Positions 13,501 to 26,315 of a DNA stretch of 64,000 nucleotides are shown here, piece after piece. A model generated the notes under the pieces. That model searched no databases. It was not told the origin of the DNA and saw only the letters and a list, made by a program, of their open reading frames with translations. Location: contig JALIRH010000007.1 in assembly GCA_023055505.1 (NCBI GenBank), forward strand, positions 18,841,152 through 18,905,151, written 5' to 3'. Within the stretch, counting starts at the first letter, position 1. The number at the start of each line of letters is the position of its first letter. The DNA is from Callipepla californica brunnescens. Its lineage: Eukaryota > Chordata > Aves > Galliformes > Odontophoridae. The position numbers and the translations under genes were made by a program.

Positions 13501-15377
13501 TGAATTATTTGACTTGTATTCACATTTTCCTGAGGTTAAGCTGTCTCTTTATTTATGAAATTAGATTTTTTTTTTTTGTTCGCTTAAAAATTGCTTCTTG
13601 GAAAAGTATTATGGTTAGTTGAGCATCTAATGTGTATTTGCATAGTATTTGAATTTATATTTTGAATCACGTTTCATTTCTGTCTTCAGTATGCTACTCA
13701 TCAGGTAAAATAACATCTGAGAATAGCTAATCAATTTGAAGAATATGAAGATGAAAGCATATATCAGATAAATGTATCTGTTGTGCTGTGCTAAATGTGC
13801 TATAATGTGTTGTTTACATATCTCAAATAGAAGAATAGATATAGGCTTTGAATTAGAATTACTTAAAAAAAAAATCTGTTCTTGAAGAAATTGCCCAAGT
13901 CTTTTTCCCAGTTCACTGCTTTCACAATAGCAAAAGGTATAAACATGCACAGTTCTACAGTCAGGAGAAATAAATACCCACATTCATTTTTGCTTTTATT
14001 CCAATACTTTTTGTAAAAATAAGAAAATAAAATGTGTAAATGAACAGAAGATAGGTAACTACAGAATATTTCTTTCTAGAAGAATTATTCTCTTTTTTAA
14101 GGTTGGGGTGGGGGGGAGAAATTTTCCAGATTTGGGTTAGATTAAAAATTCTAAATGAGTCATTGAAATTTGACTAATGTTTTCTGTCAGATTTGGTGTT
14201 TTAGTGGATTGGAGAGTCTTTACAGATATAGGAAATTAATTAGTCAAGCCAGGACTAGGCAAACCACTCTCCCTCTTGTGGTGATTTATATCAGAAAAAC
14301 TTTAGATCATTCCTGGCTGTAAAAATATTTTCTTGGCAGCTGAAGAATTTTGCCCTAACCACAGTTAGTGTAGGTGGTGCTTTTTTAAGTTATGAGGATA
14401 CCCTTTAAATAATAATTCTTAACAGCTTTTATACTATTATTTATTGTGGGAATATATAAAACAGGAACAAAGCCACAAGAATAATTGAAATCCTTGATAT
14501 AGGCTAATGTCAAGGGATTGATATTAATATTACAGGGTACATGAAAGTTTCTTAATTCCTTCTAGAAATTGCTAGTCGTCTTTGGCTTGCGGTTATATTA
14601 AATATGTAAGTGATGGTGATTCTATATAGAGCTTCATATTTGTGAGTTTTTGAAAACAGTTAATATTTTTAAGATTTTAAGTTGGATATCCCTGTATGTT
14701 GGCTGTCAAGAAATTCTTAAAAAGCATTAGATGTTCAATCTAGAAATTGTACATGGTTCAGATCTCTCCAGTGGCAGGTTAAAACCTACTTATTCGCTTT
14801 CCAAAATTGTGAATGTCTTTACTACATCAGAACTTCCAAATGCTTTAAAATGATTAAAACTTTCAAGGTGGGTAGTATGTCTTCAAAGTAAGATTATGTC
14901 AAGGAGTTTTTGTAGTGAAAATAAATTCTTTTGGCACTCTGATGTGACTGCTGACTGTTTCCATGTGTTTTCCATAGATGGGGAACATTTTATTCACTGC
15001 AGATAGCATTCAGCCACAATTTTGAGAATAATAGTTGTACATTGGAAATGTATCTCCCTCATTTTATGTGAGATTGTACTTTCTCTAATATCTTCATAGA
15101 CTGGGTATTTTGGCATTAAATTTTGCTTGTGGTTTCTCAGCACAGTGAGGAACGTAGCTAATTTGATGTTAAAAGCCCAAGGGAATATAGTATACTTTTA
15201 TAGTATAGTCTCAATGTTATTAGGCACAAATCATGGTTTAAGGTGTTTAACTTGGTTTCCAACTTAATAAAGGATCTAGTAAAGATTGGACTGGAAAATA
15301 TATATCTTTTAAATTTGAATTTGGTATTCTAACAACCAGAAGGATGGAATAGAAATTGGTTGCAACTGAGAGTGTCC

Positions 15378-15470
15378 TTGAATCAAAATGGCTAAAGTTG
15401 ACAGGGACCTCTGGGTCCTTCTGGTCCAACCCCTGCTCAAGCAGGGACAGCAAAATCCAGTGTGCCAAAG
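15378..15470 (-). mobile_element. Short CR1 LINE 3' fragment
   Basis: The + strand reads as the complement of a CR1 3' end: gaatcaaaatggct, then acagggacctctgggt, then ctggtccaacccctgctcaa, followed by gcagggaca. Only about 90 bases remain. It lies antisense to PRIM2 within the 12 kb intron. Confidence 0.82.
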
Positions 15471-17732
15471 ATTGGTAGAGAAGAATGACATCAATTTAAA
15501 GTATTCATTAGTTGAATCTTAGGCTCTAATTAGCCTAAATGTGTGCTGCTGCTGTGGAAGCCAGTTCTACCCTTTGTTCATCCTTGCACGTTGAGTTTCC
15601 ATTCCTTTCCTTGTGCTGACCTTAAGACTACATGGTAAAATAGATGGAAAAAATATATATCCAGCTCTAAGTGCACCTGGGGAAAGAGAGGAGGGAGGGT
15701 TCTCTTTCAGGCTGTAGTTAAAACTCAGATGGCAGGAATGGGGGGTGGGTAGAATTACCATCTGTGTATTTACACTTAGGCAGCTTCAGTAGCTTCAGTT
15801 TTTGGTATTTTAAAACGCTCATAAAATTTTTATCTAGAAGAAAACAAAGGATAGAATAACGAAACAAAGTCAAAGGCATAAACACAAGAAGATGAGAAAG
15901 TAGGAAAACAACCAATGAGAAACAAAAACGTTTCAGCTCCTTATTTTTGAAACTGTTTTGTAAACATAAGATGTTTATTATTGCTTCAGTTTTGTAAGGA
16001 TTTTTTTTTTTTTTAATTTTAAGTATTTCAGATGCTTAATTACAGTGCAGCCTTTGAGCATTTCCTTGCTCTGCAGGAATGTGGGTCATCTACCGTATCT
16101 GAAACCAGGCAGTACTGTTTTTATAAAATAAGCAGCCATTAGCTGATACACAATCTGTCAGTGAAATGAAAATGTCTTAAAAGTAGCACAGAAAAATCTG
16201 ATTGTTAAATGTACATTACTGAAGTGGTATTTTAAAACTTGGTAAAATCAGAGAAGCGAAATTCTGAAGTGGATGTAGAGTCAATGCACCTGATGTAACC
16301 AGTAGCCAGTAACTTCCAGCAGGAGACTGTAGAACTTTGGAACCAAACACAAGTAGCTTTAGAGCTGTTTCCTTTTAAGATGATTAACTCAGCCTCAGTT
16401 CATGTCTGACTTTGTTAAATAAGCTGTCCAGAGGTTGCTGCAGCAAACATAGTTGCATATTGAGAAATGCTTTTCATTTGACCATTATTTATTCTTAAGT
16501 GCTTAATGAGTTCCTAACTGTCATAGATAAAATAAGAACTTAAAGCCGGATGACTTCATGTTTCTTTTACATTAAGAATGGAAAAGGGGAAAAAACAGGT
16601 AATTTTTAAGTCATTAATAAAGTACTTCCATCCAGATCATGACTGCCTCATATTTTTACCTTTGTAAATACCATTAGCAATACAATTAATTTTTGTTATT
16701 TGTTGTTGGGATGCAAGTTGCAAGGGAGAAATTGATCTGTTATGCTACCCTGAATGTTACCAAATGTGATGCCGTGTACCAGAAGGTGAAGTGCCCTCGA
16801 CTCCAGAAGGGCAAGTGAAAGGGTGTATAGGAGGAGCACAAGCTCTGGTAAAAGCTGTGGCAGTGGTTTTCTATCTGGTAGCGAATCCCAGAGGGAAAAC
16901 AGCTATAAAATGTGTGAAATACTGTGCTACATGTGTATTCATTATACAAGCAAAACCTTCAAAAATTCTAAGTAATCATTTTAAAATATAAAGAAAATGC
17001 AAAACAAAAAAGGGTGGGGCAAGTGGAGTGCAATGTATTCTTATTGGTCAGGAAGTGAAGTGCAGTATGGATTCTTGGGGCAGGACTAAAGCTGAGGTGG
17101 TCAGAAATTGACCTGAAGCAGAACGTTATGATTGGGGTCCTGCGGAAACACATAACTTTAACCACCTTTGAAATACAGTGAAGGGTAGAAATGAGTCATA
17201 CTTAACCTGAATCTCTGACAGAGTTTGGTGTTGAAAATTTGAGGCAGTTCAGCTGCTGTCAAATAAAACAAACTAACTTGGAGTAAGTGAAAATAACTGT
17301 GGATAATTGCAGAGCTCAAACTACCCAGCTAGGCAGCGTCTTAGTTGAAAAAGCTGAAGGATCTATAAAGCAGGTGGCTGCATGCAGCTGCCAGACATCA
17401 TCTTAACCTCATTAGTAGTCAGTAAAGCGACATCAGAAAAGCAAGTTGCAGATGGCAGCAAAGGAAAGGCACATAAGAACTAACAAGAAGTCCTTGAGTA
17501 TGTACCCTTACTCGCAAAATAAAGCAATTTAGTGTAAATGTCTGAGTGTATGAGGAAGCAAAAGATTGCTGTGGGTAATTAAGGTAGTTTTGAGAGGAGG
17601 ACTGTTTCTGGATAACACTAGTGGAAAAACAGCTGCATGTTTTCTTTCATTATGAGCACAAATGTAGCAGGAATGTTTCTTGTCACAGCAACTTGCTTCT
17701 GTTAAAGACCATTAATCTGCTAAACCTGTTCC

Positions 17733-17832
17733 GCCTCCCTGTGTGACCAACTATGGGGTACCTGCTTTAGCAGGGGCATTGGACTCTATGATCTCTTGAG
17801 GTCCCTTCCAACTCCTGTCGTTCTGTGTTTGT
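17733..17832 (+). mobile_element. Short CR1 LINE 3' fragment
   Basis: This is the sense-orientation 3' tail of a CR1 element: ctgctttagcaggggcattg, then gatctcttgaggtcccttcc and aactcctgtcgttctgtg. It is about 100 bases long and heavily 5'-truncated. It has the same orientation as PRIM2. Confidence 0.88.
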
Positions 17833-20356
17833 GTGTGTTTCCTAGGATGTATTTATACAAGTAATATGTATGGAGTTATGAGTAAGTAAGTATGTTGGTA
17901 CAATGCATGGTTAATAGTGCAATCATACATGATTTTGAGAAATTGGATGAAAGAACCTGGTCTGCTCTGTCTGTGTGGTGACACAGCATTTATCTCGGGG
18001 AGGTTTGAGGATTCTTGATGAAGTGGGACAAGTGTTCTTTGTCGGATCTGCCGAGAATCTGGACAGCGAAGTTTTAGCAGCTGCAAAACAATCAAGTTTT
18101 TCTTTTAAGAATTTTGAGTTCCTGAAGGAAAGCTGATAATGTTTTGTATATGACAGCAGTATTGATTGAACGGATTATTCTTATTCACTGTAAAGATGGG
18201 TTAAGATTTTCTCATAGATGCATCAAGAGCTTAAATGGGTATGATTTCAGAACAGTTTGTTTTGAATAATCTCTCCTGTAAGGCTGGAAATTATAAGATC
18301 CCCTTTATTCTGTCGTCGTCCACTCTATGTCAGTGATACCTGTCACTTGAAGTTACCAGAGAAGACAGCAGCAGTTTAATCTTGCATCCTGTGGGCCACT
18401 GTGAGTTAGTGAATCAAATGCTAGCTTTGAGCATTCTTGTCCTTTCTGGCATTATATTTACATAAAGTAGCAGTAGTGTTGTGGTCTGTAATTGGAAAGT
18501 TGAACGTGATTAGCTTTTTAACTGATCAACTTTTCCAAAATCTTCTCTAAATTACAAGAGAATTTTGCTGCTTTTAACCTTTGTTTATACTTAGAAGTTG
18601 TTGATGCTTTTGAAAGGTTTTGGTTGCTTACTTGATTCTGAATCTTAGAATAGATTTCCACCTGAGGATTAGAATTATTTATACTGAAGTATAACATTGG
18701 TTAAATTAATAAATCTGAGAAAACCTAAAGTGCTCATTACTAGATTGAATTAGTTGACTCCTCTATCTGGAAAGTTTGGTTTAGTAAAATCTGAATGCAG
18801 TAAAATAAAACATTGCAAATGTTTCTTTTAGCCAATGGGCACATAGGTCTTCTAATCAGTATTTGGAATTATGAGAAGAATATGTAATAGCTTTTTGGAA
18901 TAGTGAAAACTGGTATAGCATTTCTGTCTTATTCAAAGATGTGTGTTGTATGTATCTGTAATATATATGTAAGTAAATAGCACAGTGTTAGTGTTTAATT
19001 CAACATAGTTAGCATTTATTTGAAAGATAGTGGTTTTGCACAATACAGATTTTTACTGTAAGGAGTAGAAAGAGAAAAATATAAGGCAAAACACAGTTGA
19101 AGTATTTAGAATAAATGAGTTTTCTTCAGCCATTTGCTTAACATGATGCTATTTTTTCAGTCATTTTCAAAGGACAGAGATGAAACAAAATCAAAGTGTG
19201 CGTGTTTGTGTGTTTATGTGTATATACATATATACATATATGTGAGTGAGAGCTGAATTTCAGACTTCATTGCCTAGTTGGCCTTGATCTTGAACTCTTC
19301 CGGAAGATTTAACAGGAATTGGCAAGAAGCATAGAAGTGTAATCACTTGGACTATAACAGAGAAAGTATGTGGTTAAGTACTTTCTTGGCAGTGTGTTGC
19401 CGTTTTTTATCCATTCAGCAAATGTAATTTATTTATACATCTGTCAATAAATACAAGGTGGCATCCAATAATGAGTGCAGCAGGGATTTAAGCTGGAGTA
19501 TGTTGCTGTGTTTGACACAAAGGTCAAACATGGGAAAGGGACTTGAAATTAACATTTCTTGAAAACTACTTTTCCTTCCGCTGAGGTTATCTCTTAATTC
19601 CAGCAATCTTCTCTTTTTGATAAGCAGAGAGAGCGTATATTTTGATTACGTGAAGGAGGGAGGAGGTGATGAAACTTCAACACAGAAAAGAAAAAAAAAA
19701 AAAGTCAGCCGGCATTGTGTTCTGCTGATAAGAATGGGACTTTGTACAGCACAGAAGAGATTACATGCAGTAGAATTGGGAAGCAAATTGTATTTACAAA
19801 AGATGGCATGATTTTCCTAATAGGTGTTCAAGGCAGGCTATTCACTCACGTATTCTGCTGAGCCTGGCCAGAAATAACTTCATTTTAAAAGGACAAATAT
19901 GATTGAAGGTAGAAGCGTTTCCCTCTGAGAGATACTTGTCTGAAGGGTTTGCATTAAATTTTTGTGATGGGAGCACTGTACTGTTTTATTCTGTATCTGT
20001 ATGAACTGGTAATATGGAAAATAAAGATAGAAATATTGCACTTGATTGCTTTGTGCTTCAAACACTTGAATTACTGGATTTACATCTGCAATTATGGAAG
20101 AGATGTTGCAATACGATAGTTTCGGAATAGCTGTCACAGTTTTATTAACGAAATATCTATTCAACAAATTCTTGAAATTAAGGTGCTGACATTAGGAAGA
20201 CACTCTTGGTGTCTAAAACTTATGGATTTACCTTGTTTTAAATGTGACCTGGTTATTTTTAAAGAATTATAGCATGTTTAAATTCTCATGCAAAGTTCTC
20301 TGGTTGTATATGTGTGCTACCTCTCGGTCCTTGACATTTTTTCTTCCTCTGTGTAG

Positions 20357-20425
20357 ATCCTGGAATTGGTGAAGGGCATGCATTATCAGCTGGCCTGTCA
20401 GAAGTACTTTGAATTGACACATGAT
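20357..20425 (+). CDS. PRIM2: PRIM2 coding exon, last Fe-S cysteine
   Basis: A 69-base exon of exactly 23 codons (phase 0 at both ends) begins [20 protein letters not shown] and corresponds to human residues 411-433. The cysteine at 20396-20398 is the equivalent of human Cys424, the last 4Fe-4S ligand; spacing from the previous ligand is 40 residues, as in human. The acceptor is tgtgtAG and the donor is GTAAGT at 20426. Because the exon is a multiple of three, skipping it would keep the frame but remove a cluster ligand. Identification is firm. Confidence 0.96.
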
Positions 20426-23400
20426 GTAAGTAGTAGTCATTTTTGTTAAATTATAATCGTTGACTTTGTTTTGAAGAAGACCATGGAAACTGTATATGAA
20501 ATCCTGAGGCTATTTGCAGTTTTTATGTCCAACACTAGCTGTCTTGCGTTATTAATTTTCATTTCAGTAATTTCAAGTACTCTTTTGTAATTCCCTTCAT
20601 TTATATATTGATGATATTTGTGTTGTGAACATTACAGGATATAGTAGAAGTTTATACTTCCTGAAATTGTCAATACTGTTAATTTGTTTAAATGTTTACA
20701 TTTAGGTATATGCACTCAAACGTTAAATGCATTTCAAGCCATTTAACTTTTTCAATATCCTGTTTTTAAACAAGTTGTTGTTTTTAACTGATAATGCAAG
20801 TTTGGTATTATGAGGTACACCTTAAGCAGAAGTGATCTAACAGATACAACTGAAACTCTAATCTTCCAGCACTTACAGACTTATATTAACTTTCACTTGA
20901 TATTTTTCTCGTGTAATTTGTCATGTGTGATTAATTCTTAAGTCAAGACAAGCAGACCTTTCCCTTGCTTAATTGTAAGGCTCTATAAAATATTAGAGAA
21001 AGGTCCTCCACAAAACTGCAAAGTAGTGAAAGACAGTGGCACATCTTTCTGTATTATTTCTTGATTCAGCACAAACAGTTTTCACGTTGTTTCAAGATTC
21101 CTCACTGTCAAGAAAGAAGTAGGAGCACTGCCCTTCTTATGACTTTCTTTTCTCCACAACTGAAGAAAATTGAAACATCCCTTTCCAAAGATCAGAATGT
21201 GAAATAACCTTGTTAAAAATGTGGTTGAGGATTAGATGATCCATTTGAAGACTTCTGCCATTGGCTTTTTTGTTCTCATTGGTTTTCACATTTGATTTAT
21301 GTGGAACTATTTGTCTCCTCAAATTCCCAGCAATTGTAAGGCTGAATGTACAGCAAAAGTATGCTCTGAAGCTACATTCATTCAACGTTGCCTGTGCTGA
21401 TACTTCTAAGCTTACAGAGTTAGTCACACGCTATGTCTACTTAACTGGTTTTGCCTTTTTTCCTGTTATCATTTATCAATTTTCTGTTGCATTTTATTCT
21501 CATGCTTGCAACAGCTTCTCTGCTGGTTTCTTTTGTGTAGTACTTGACATTAAGTCTCCTAATAAATTCAACAATTTATTAATTCAAGTGCATTGTCTTC
21601 AAGAAGGAGCTAATGTATTAAGAAATGTAGCTCTGTGCAGTTTAAGTCTTCTACTAACTGTGTGAAAGGTAAGCACTAAGGAGTACATCTGATGCACAAA
21701 TAGCTTTTCACATTCTGGAAAATTAGGGCGTACTGCTTTTTGGGAAAGTTGTTTTCTAAATAAGAGTATTCTAATTTGAACAAGAAAAGCTGTTCTACAT
21801 GTGTGACAAAAACAAGTCAAGTTTTGACTTGATAGTTATGACTGAACAGCTCATGTGGAAACATGATAGAATAAATATCGTAGAAGTTCAATTGAATGGC
21901 TAGATATTTTCAAAACTATAATATTTTAATAAGAATAAAAAATTATTTAATATATATGAAACCAGAGTAAATATCCAGGCACTATTGAAATATCTGTATT
22001 TATGGTATAATTTGAGTTATAAGCCATATCTGGAAAGTGTCATAACTATTTGAAGTTCTGATATTTGTACTTGATTTCACAGTGAGCTATTTCATGTTGG
22101 TTATCCCATTTAGATTGGTTAAGATTTTATTTTGTATTGAAGTGAGGATACAAGGCAACTTATGTGCAGGGGGAAATGAGACACTCTACAAATGTAAGGA
22201 GTGTAAACTTTACTCCAAGCAGTGGTCACAGTAATGAGGAATGCCTTTCACAGTTACAGTAGCAGTGAGATTTTATTTTAATTTAGTTGATCAAGTTGGA
22301 TCTCAATTCAAAATAGAGAAAAATATCTTCAGACAAAGCAGTTAGGAGATCTGGGCTACGTACATGCAGTCAAGTATAAGATTGATAGTATCAGCTGTGA
22401 GCTGCTAATAGGTCAAATTAATTGTCCTGTGACACTTTGTCTGTAGAAAGAATTAGTGCTTTGAAATTTGATTGTAAATAAGTCATCATTTACTGTTTTA
22501 AACCTGTTAAGTAAACCTGTCTGGTGACTGTGTTAAGTAGTATTCCAAAGGAACCAGTGATGTTAATGACATTTCCATGAGTATTGCTGTACTAGTAATT
22601 TGCTGTAACAGGTGATTTTTATATAAATACTAACCTCTCAAAATTTTATTCCAGACCACTAATGTTTTTACAGTTGTGTATTTTTAAGAAGCAAATGAAA
22701 TCTAACACACTTGACAAGCTTTCTGCTGCCAAGGAATCACCTTGGAGTTTTTTCAATAAACAAGTCTATATATGAGAAAAAATTTTCTTTGTCTCTGATC
22801 AAGTCTCAAGAACATTCAATTTAGTTTCATTGGCTGATGTAATTTACTTTAGCACCACAATTGCTCCACATGGTTTTTCTGTAATATCAGCTGTAATTTT
22901 AAAAGTTCTTGATTAAAACCCAAAGAAACTATTGCTGTAAAATTGTTGTTTCAGTTTCTTTTAGAACATTTGTTATAGCAGCAACTATAAAATTAGAGTT
23001 GGTCTGAAGGTCAGTATGTGCACAATGTGTTGAATCCAAGAATAGTCTTCTGATAGTATCAGCTGCTAGGTGGAATAAGGAGTTCTGTCTGAAGTGACAG
23101 ATTTCCTCACTTGAATCAATATGTGCTACAAGCTTAAATTTCTGACTGCCCAGAAAATACATTTTTCTTTGGGCATATTGGATTCTAGATGGATTCACGG
23201 GTGTGAATGGATAAAAATGTTAGAGAAATCTAGTTTCTCTGTTTCTGGCACTCAGCTTTTGGTAACTTATCTGTAAGTTGAGGAAGATTTTCAACTTGGT
23301 GTTATTTTTCATTTGTTTCTTGGTATTACCTAAAAACATTAAGACTTACATGAGCAGTCTAACATTACAAAATAATCGAGGACATTTTTGTATGCTTCAC

Positions 23401-25748
23401 CTCTATTTTTGTGGTCGGCATTTCTTGTATATTTCAACATTTACTGAAAGTTACTGAAAATTATGCACGGATTATTTATTTATCATAATCGCAAAGGCAG
23501 ATGATAATTATGAATAAAACTTCCCCTTTCTTTCTTCCAACTCTCAAAAGAAGTGTTTGAAAGGGTAGAATTCTTTTAATTAAAATGATGTTGCCTAAAT
23601 GTAATCCACTCCAGCTTTATTTGAGTAGCATTCAAGTTTGAAAAGAAGTGTACATGGGCTCATCCTGCGCTTTTAATTAACAGTCTTTAACTTTTAGCCA
23701 AGTGCTATCAGTCACCTCTGGAAACCTGGCTGTAGATTTCACCTATACAGAGATCACGTTCTAACTTGTTAGAGAGAGAGTGGTTTAAAACTAAATTAGA
23801 GTTACAAAATGCTTCTTATTGGTATGAAGAAAACTGAGATTTTAAGGAAAAGAACTAATAGCTTTACAAAAAAAAAATCAATCAGCTTTTTACTGTATTG
23901 CTTATTTTTAAGCCTTTTGGTGTAAAGAAGTAATTTAGTTCCCACGTAATGAGAATTGGAACATGGATGAAAGCTGGATGGATGAAATTCATCCAGATAA
24001 GACTGAAATTAATTTCAGTGTTGGTTTTGGATTTCTTTTTTGCTATGTGCCTTCTATTTTGAGTTTCTAATTAGTGTGCTAGGCCTGCGACTTATTTTTA
24101 AGATTTTTCAATCAAGGTCACCTACTGCAGTCACTAATATCTTTATTTTCCTGAATGCCTGAATTAGATTTTGTTGTGTATGTAGCCATTTTCTGACGGT
24201 GCTAAGATAGGCTTCAGCAGTACATTTAATCAGGATCTCATTTTGGACGCACATCGATTCTCTGCTTGATGATTTTTCACAGGTGGCTGAAATTTAAGCT
24301 CATGGCTTTTCATATTAAATCAGCCACTGTGTATGTTCTCATGAGGGGGGTGTGTGGAGGGGGTGGGTGTGTGCAGAATTACTTGTTAAGCTGGAATTGA
24401 CTCCTCCTTTCTCGGTAAAGAGGAAGATTGTGCAAGCAGAAAATTACCCGTCTAAGTCTCTTAGTGTTTGCTGGCTTATCATAGCACACGTTTGGGAGTC
24501 TTGACAATATTCTTGAGCCTTTTTTTTTTTTTGTTAAAGTGACTGCAGTGGTCACTGATAGGTTGCTCAGCACTGCCACACCACTCTCTCATGTCCCCCT
24601 GCTCAGAGGGATGGGGAAAAATGTGCAGTGGAAAGGGTCTCATGGGCAGAGGTAATGACAGGGAGATAACTCGCCAATTACTGTCATGGGAAAAATGGAG
24701 TCAGTGTAGGGAGACTAATGTAATTCATTGCTTATTGATAACAGACTAGAGTAGTGAGAAGCACGTTCTGCTCATCCTCCCTCCGTTACCTCCTCCCCCA
24801 AGCAGTGAAGGGGAATGGGAACTGTTCTGTCAGTCCGTAATGCTTTGTCTCTCTCCTCCGTGGTATCCATGGGCTGTGGCCTTCACACCTCATCCGCTGC
24901 TGTACTGTGGACTGTACAAGAACCACTCCCATCTGCAAGAGCAGTATTTTCTCAGTGTTCTTAGTATTCACATGAACTGACAGGTGGATAAAATGTGCAG
25001 CTGTCCTGAACATGAGGTAGAAGCATTTTGAACTGCTGATAAAAAGGTTATGTCTGAAATTGTGGTGAATATGTCAGAGGAGCTTACTTTTAAAACTGAA
25101 AACGGTTTTGAAATATTTCATGAGCATTAATTGAATTTTCATTCATTGAATAAAGAGCAATACAAATACAGTGTGCTGCAAGGCACCTAGATGTTCTGCG
25201 GTATTGGTTGTGTAGCTACTGGGCTTGTGCCTTAGCTTGCTGTTTTGGAAATGCTGTATTTGTTGCTATTGGGAGAAAAAAAAAAAAAAAGAGATGAAGA
25301 TTCTGTGTTCTGTTCTGAGCTTCACATTGGTAATTTAAGCTCTGGCTTCTTTTTGAGCTGTACAAACTTCTATTTTCTCTACTTACATTTCTACTCTAGA
25401 TGTAGCATGGTTCATTTCTTATGTAGGAAGATGCTGCTTTGAGGCATAGATTCAGTTGTCTAAATCTTCAAATGTATGCTATTTTACCTATAGTGCTTTT
25501 TTGGTTTGTTTTTAATACAGGAAAGACAAAAATACTGTTTGATGATTATGCCAGAGTGATAATTTTATTCCTCATGTGAGGGAAGAAATTGTGTGATTAA
25601 AAAAAAAAAAACATCTGGGTTGTATTTATTGAGCTGGTCTTGGCAAACAGCTGCATTTTTCTTCAGCACAAGTTTATAATCATTCTTGGACATGAAATGA
25701 AATGACTTTTAAAAATAAAAATAGTGACTTTTCCTTTCATTTTTGTAG
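20426..25748 (+). other. PRIM2: PRIM2 last intron, 5.3 kb
   Basis: Donor GTAAGT, acceptor tttttgtAG. I saw no recognisable mobile element. A G-rich stretch at 24345-24367 has runs of 6, 5 and 3 G separated by short GT-rich loops. A 15-base A run lies at 25276-25290. The open frames in it, such as 21261-21665 on the + strand (134 codons), have no splice context or family resemblance. Confidence 0.9.
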
Positions 25749-25976
25749 GTTGATGACATTGGATTTTCTTTGAATCATCCTAATCAGTATTTTGCAGAAA
25801 GTCAAAGGATATTAAGTGGTGGTAGAGAAGTGAAGAAGGAACTGAGTCATTTGGGAAACTCTCAACAGAAAAATAATAGTCAGGAAACTGTGAATTCAAA
25901 TTCTACTCCCACCTCTTCAAATACGACTACTGATGCAGAACCGGAGGGACTGGAGGCATACTTCACTGAAGACTAA
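25749..25976 (+). CDS. PRIM2: PRIM2 terminal coding exon and stop codon
   Basis: The exon opens in frame with VDDIGFSLNHPNQYFAESQR, matching the human segment from residue 434, and runs 75 codons to a TAA at 25974-25976. The first half, through the SQRIL(S/N)GG motif, is well conserved and ends the folded Fe-S domain. The rest is a low-complexity tail rich in Asn, Ser and Thr that differs in sequence from mammals. The extreme end returns to a conserved short acidic motif, EGLEAYFTED, like the mammalian EGLEDYFSED. The protein would end about one residue short of human PRIM2 (509 residues). The conserved end motif argues that this is the true C-terminus. Confidence 0.96.
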   Translation, partial: VDDIGFSLNHPNQYFAESQRILSGGREVKKELSHLGNSQQKNNSQETVNSNSTPTSSNTTTDAEPEGLEAYFTED

Positions 25977-26315
25977 GCAACTATGGTAGCTTTTTTCTTT
26001 TTCTTTTCCTACTCTAACTGAATTCATTCTTTTACTAAGGAACATGCACTTCACTACCTAGGAGACACAAGCGTTTAGCAAATTGAATAGGCTGATGGAA
26101 AAGGAAGAACAATGCTGAAGCTGTAATCACACACAGTACTTATTGTTGTTACATAGGCATCTTAAGGGATGGGAAATGAAGATTCCTTCCCGTTTCTTAG
26201 TTGACCTTTGCCTGACTTGCCTTTCTCAATTTTGTTCAAGATGCTTAATTATTTTATCCAATTTTGTGGTCATTTTTGTATATTATTAATAAATAAAAAA
26301 TTGCAGAATTTTATT
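25977..26315 (+). other. PRIM2: PRIM2 3' untranslated region
   Basis: AT-rich sequence between the stop codon and the polyadenylation signal, about 0.3 kb. The end at about 26315 is inferred from the usual 10-30 bases after AATAAA. Confidence 0.75.
26288..26297 (+). terminator. PRIM2: Overlapping polyadenylation signals
   Basis: Two overlapping AATAAA hexamers occupy 26288-26293 and 26292-26297. A T/GT-rich stretch (ctgtctttgtgtggtt, about 26321-26336) follows, as expected for the downstream cleavage element. This is the first good signal after the PRIM2 stop codon. Confidence 0.85.

Larger units (their letters stand above)
8218..20356 (+). other. PRIM2: PRIM2 intron, 12.1 kb
   Basis: Donor GTAAGA, acceptor tgtgtAG. 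The intron is unusually poor in recognisable mobile elements: two short CR1 pieces (15378-15470 and 17733-17832) and a long T run at 10566-10593. The longest open frame in it (12640-13041, + strand, 133 codons) is cysteine- and phenylalanine-rich, resembles no family I know, and is probably chance. The part from about 10.9 to 13.1 kb has a mixed, less AT-rich texture that might be an old, unrecognised repeat, but I could not assign it. Confidence 0.9.

Noticed and set aside
21261..21665. 134-codon + strand open frame in the last PRIM2 intron
   Set aside because: No recognisable domain, T-rich sequence translating to Phe/Leu/Val, and it lies between two exons that join in frame without it.
24345..24367. 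G-quadruplex in the last PRIM2 intron
   Set aside because: Only three runs of three or more G, so a standard four-run quadruplex is not available.
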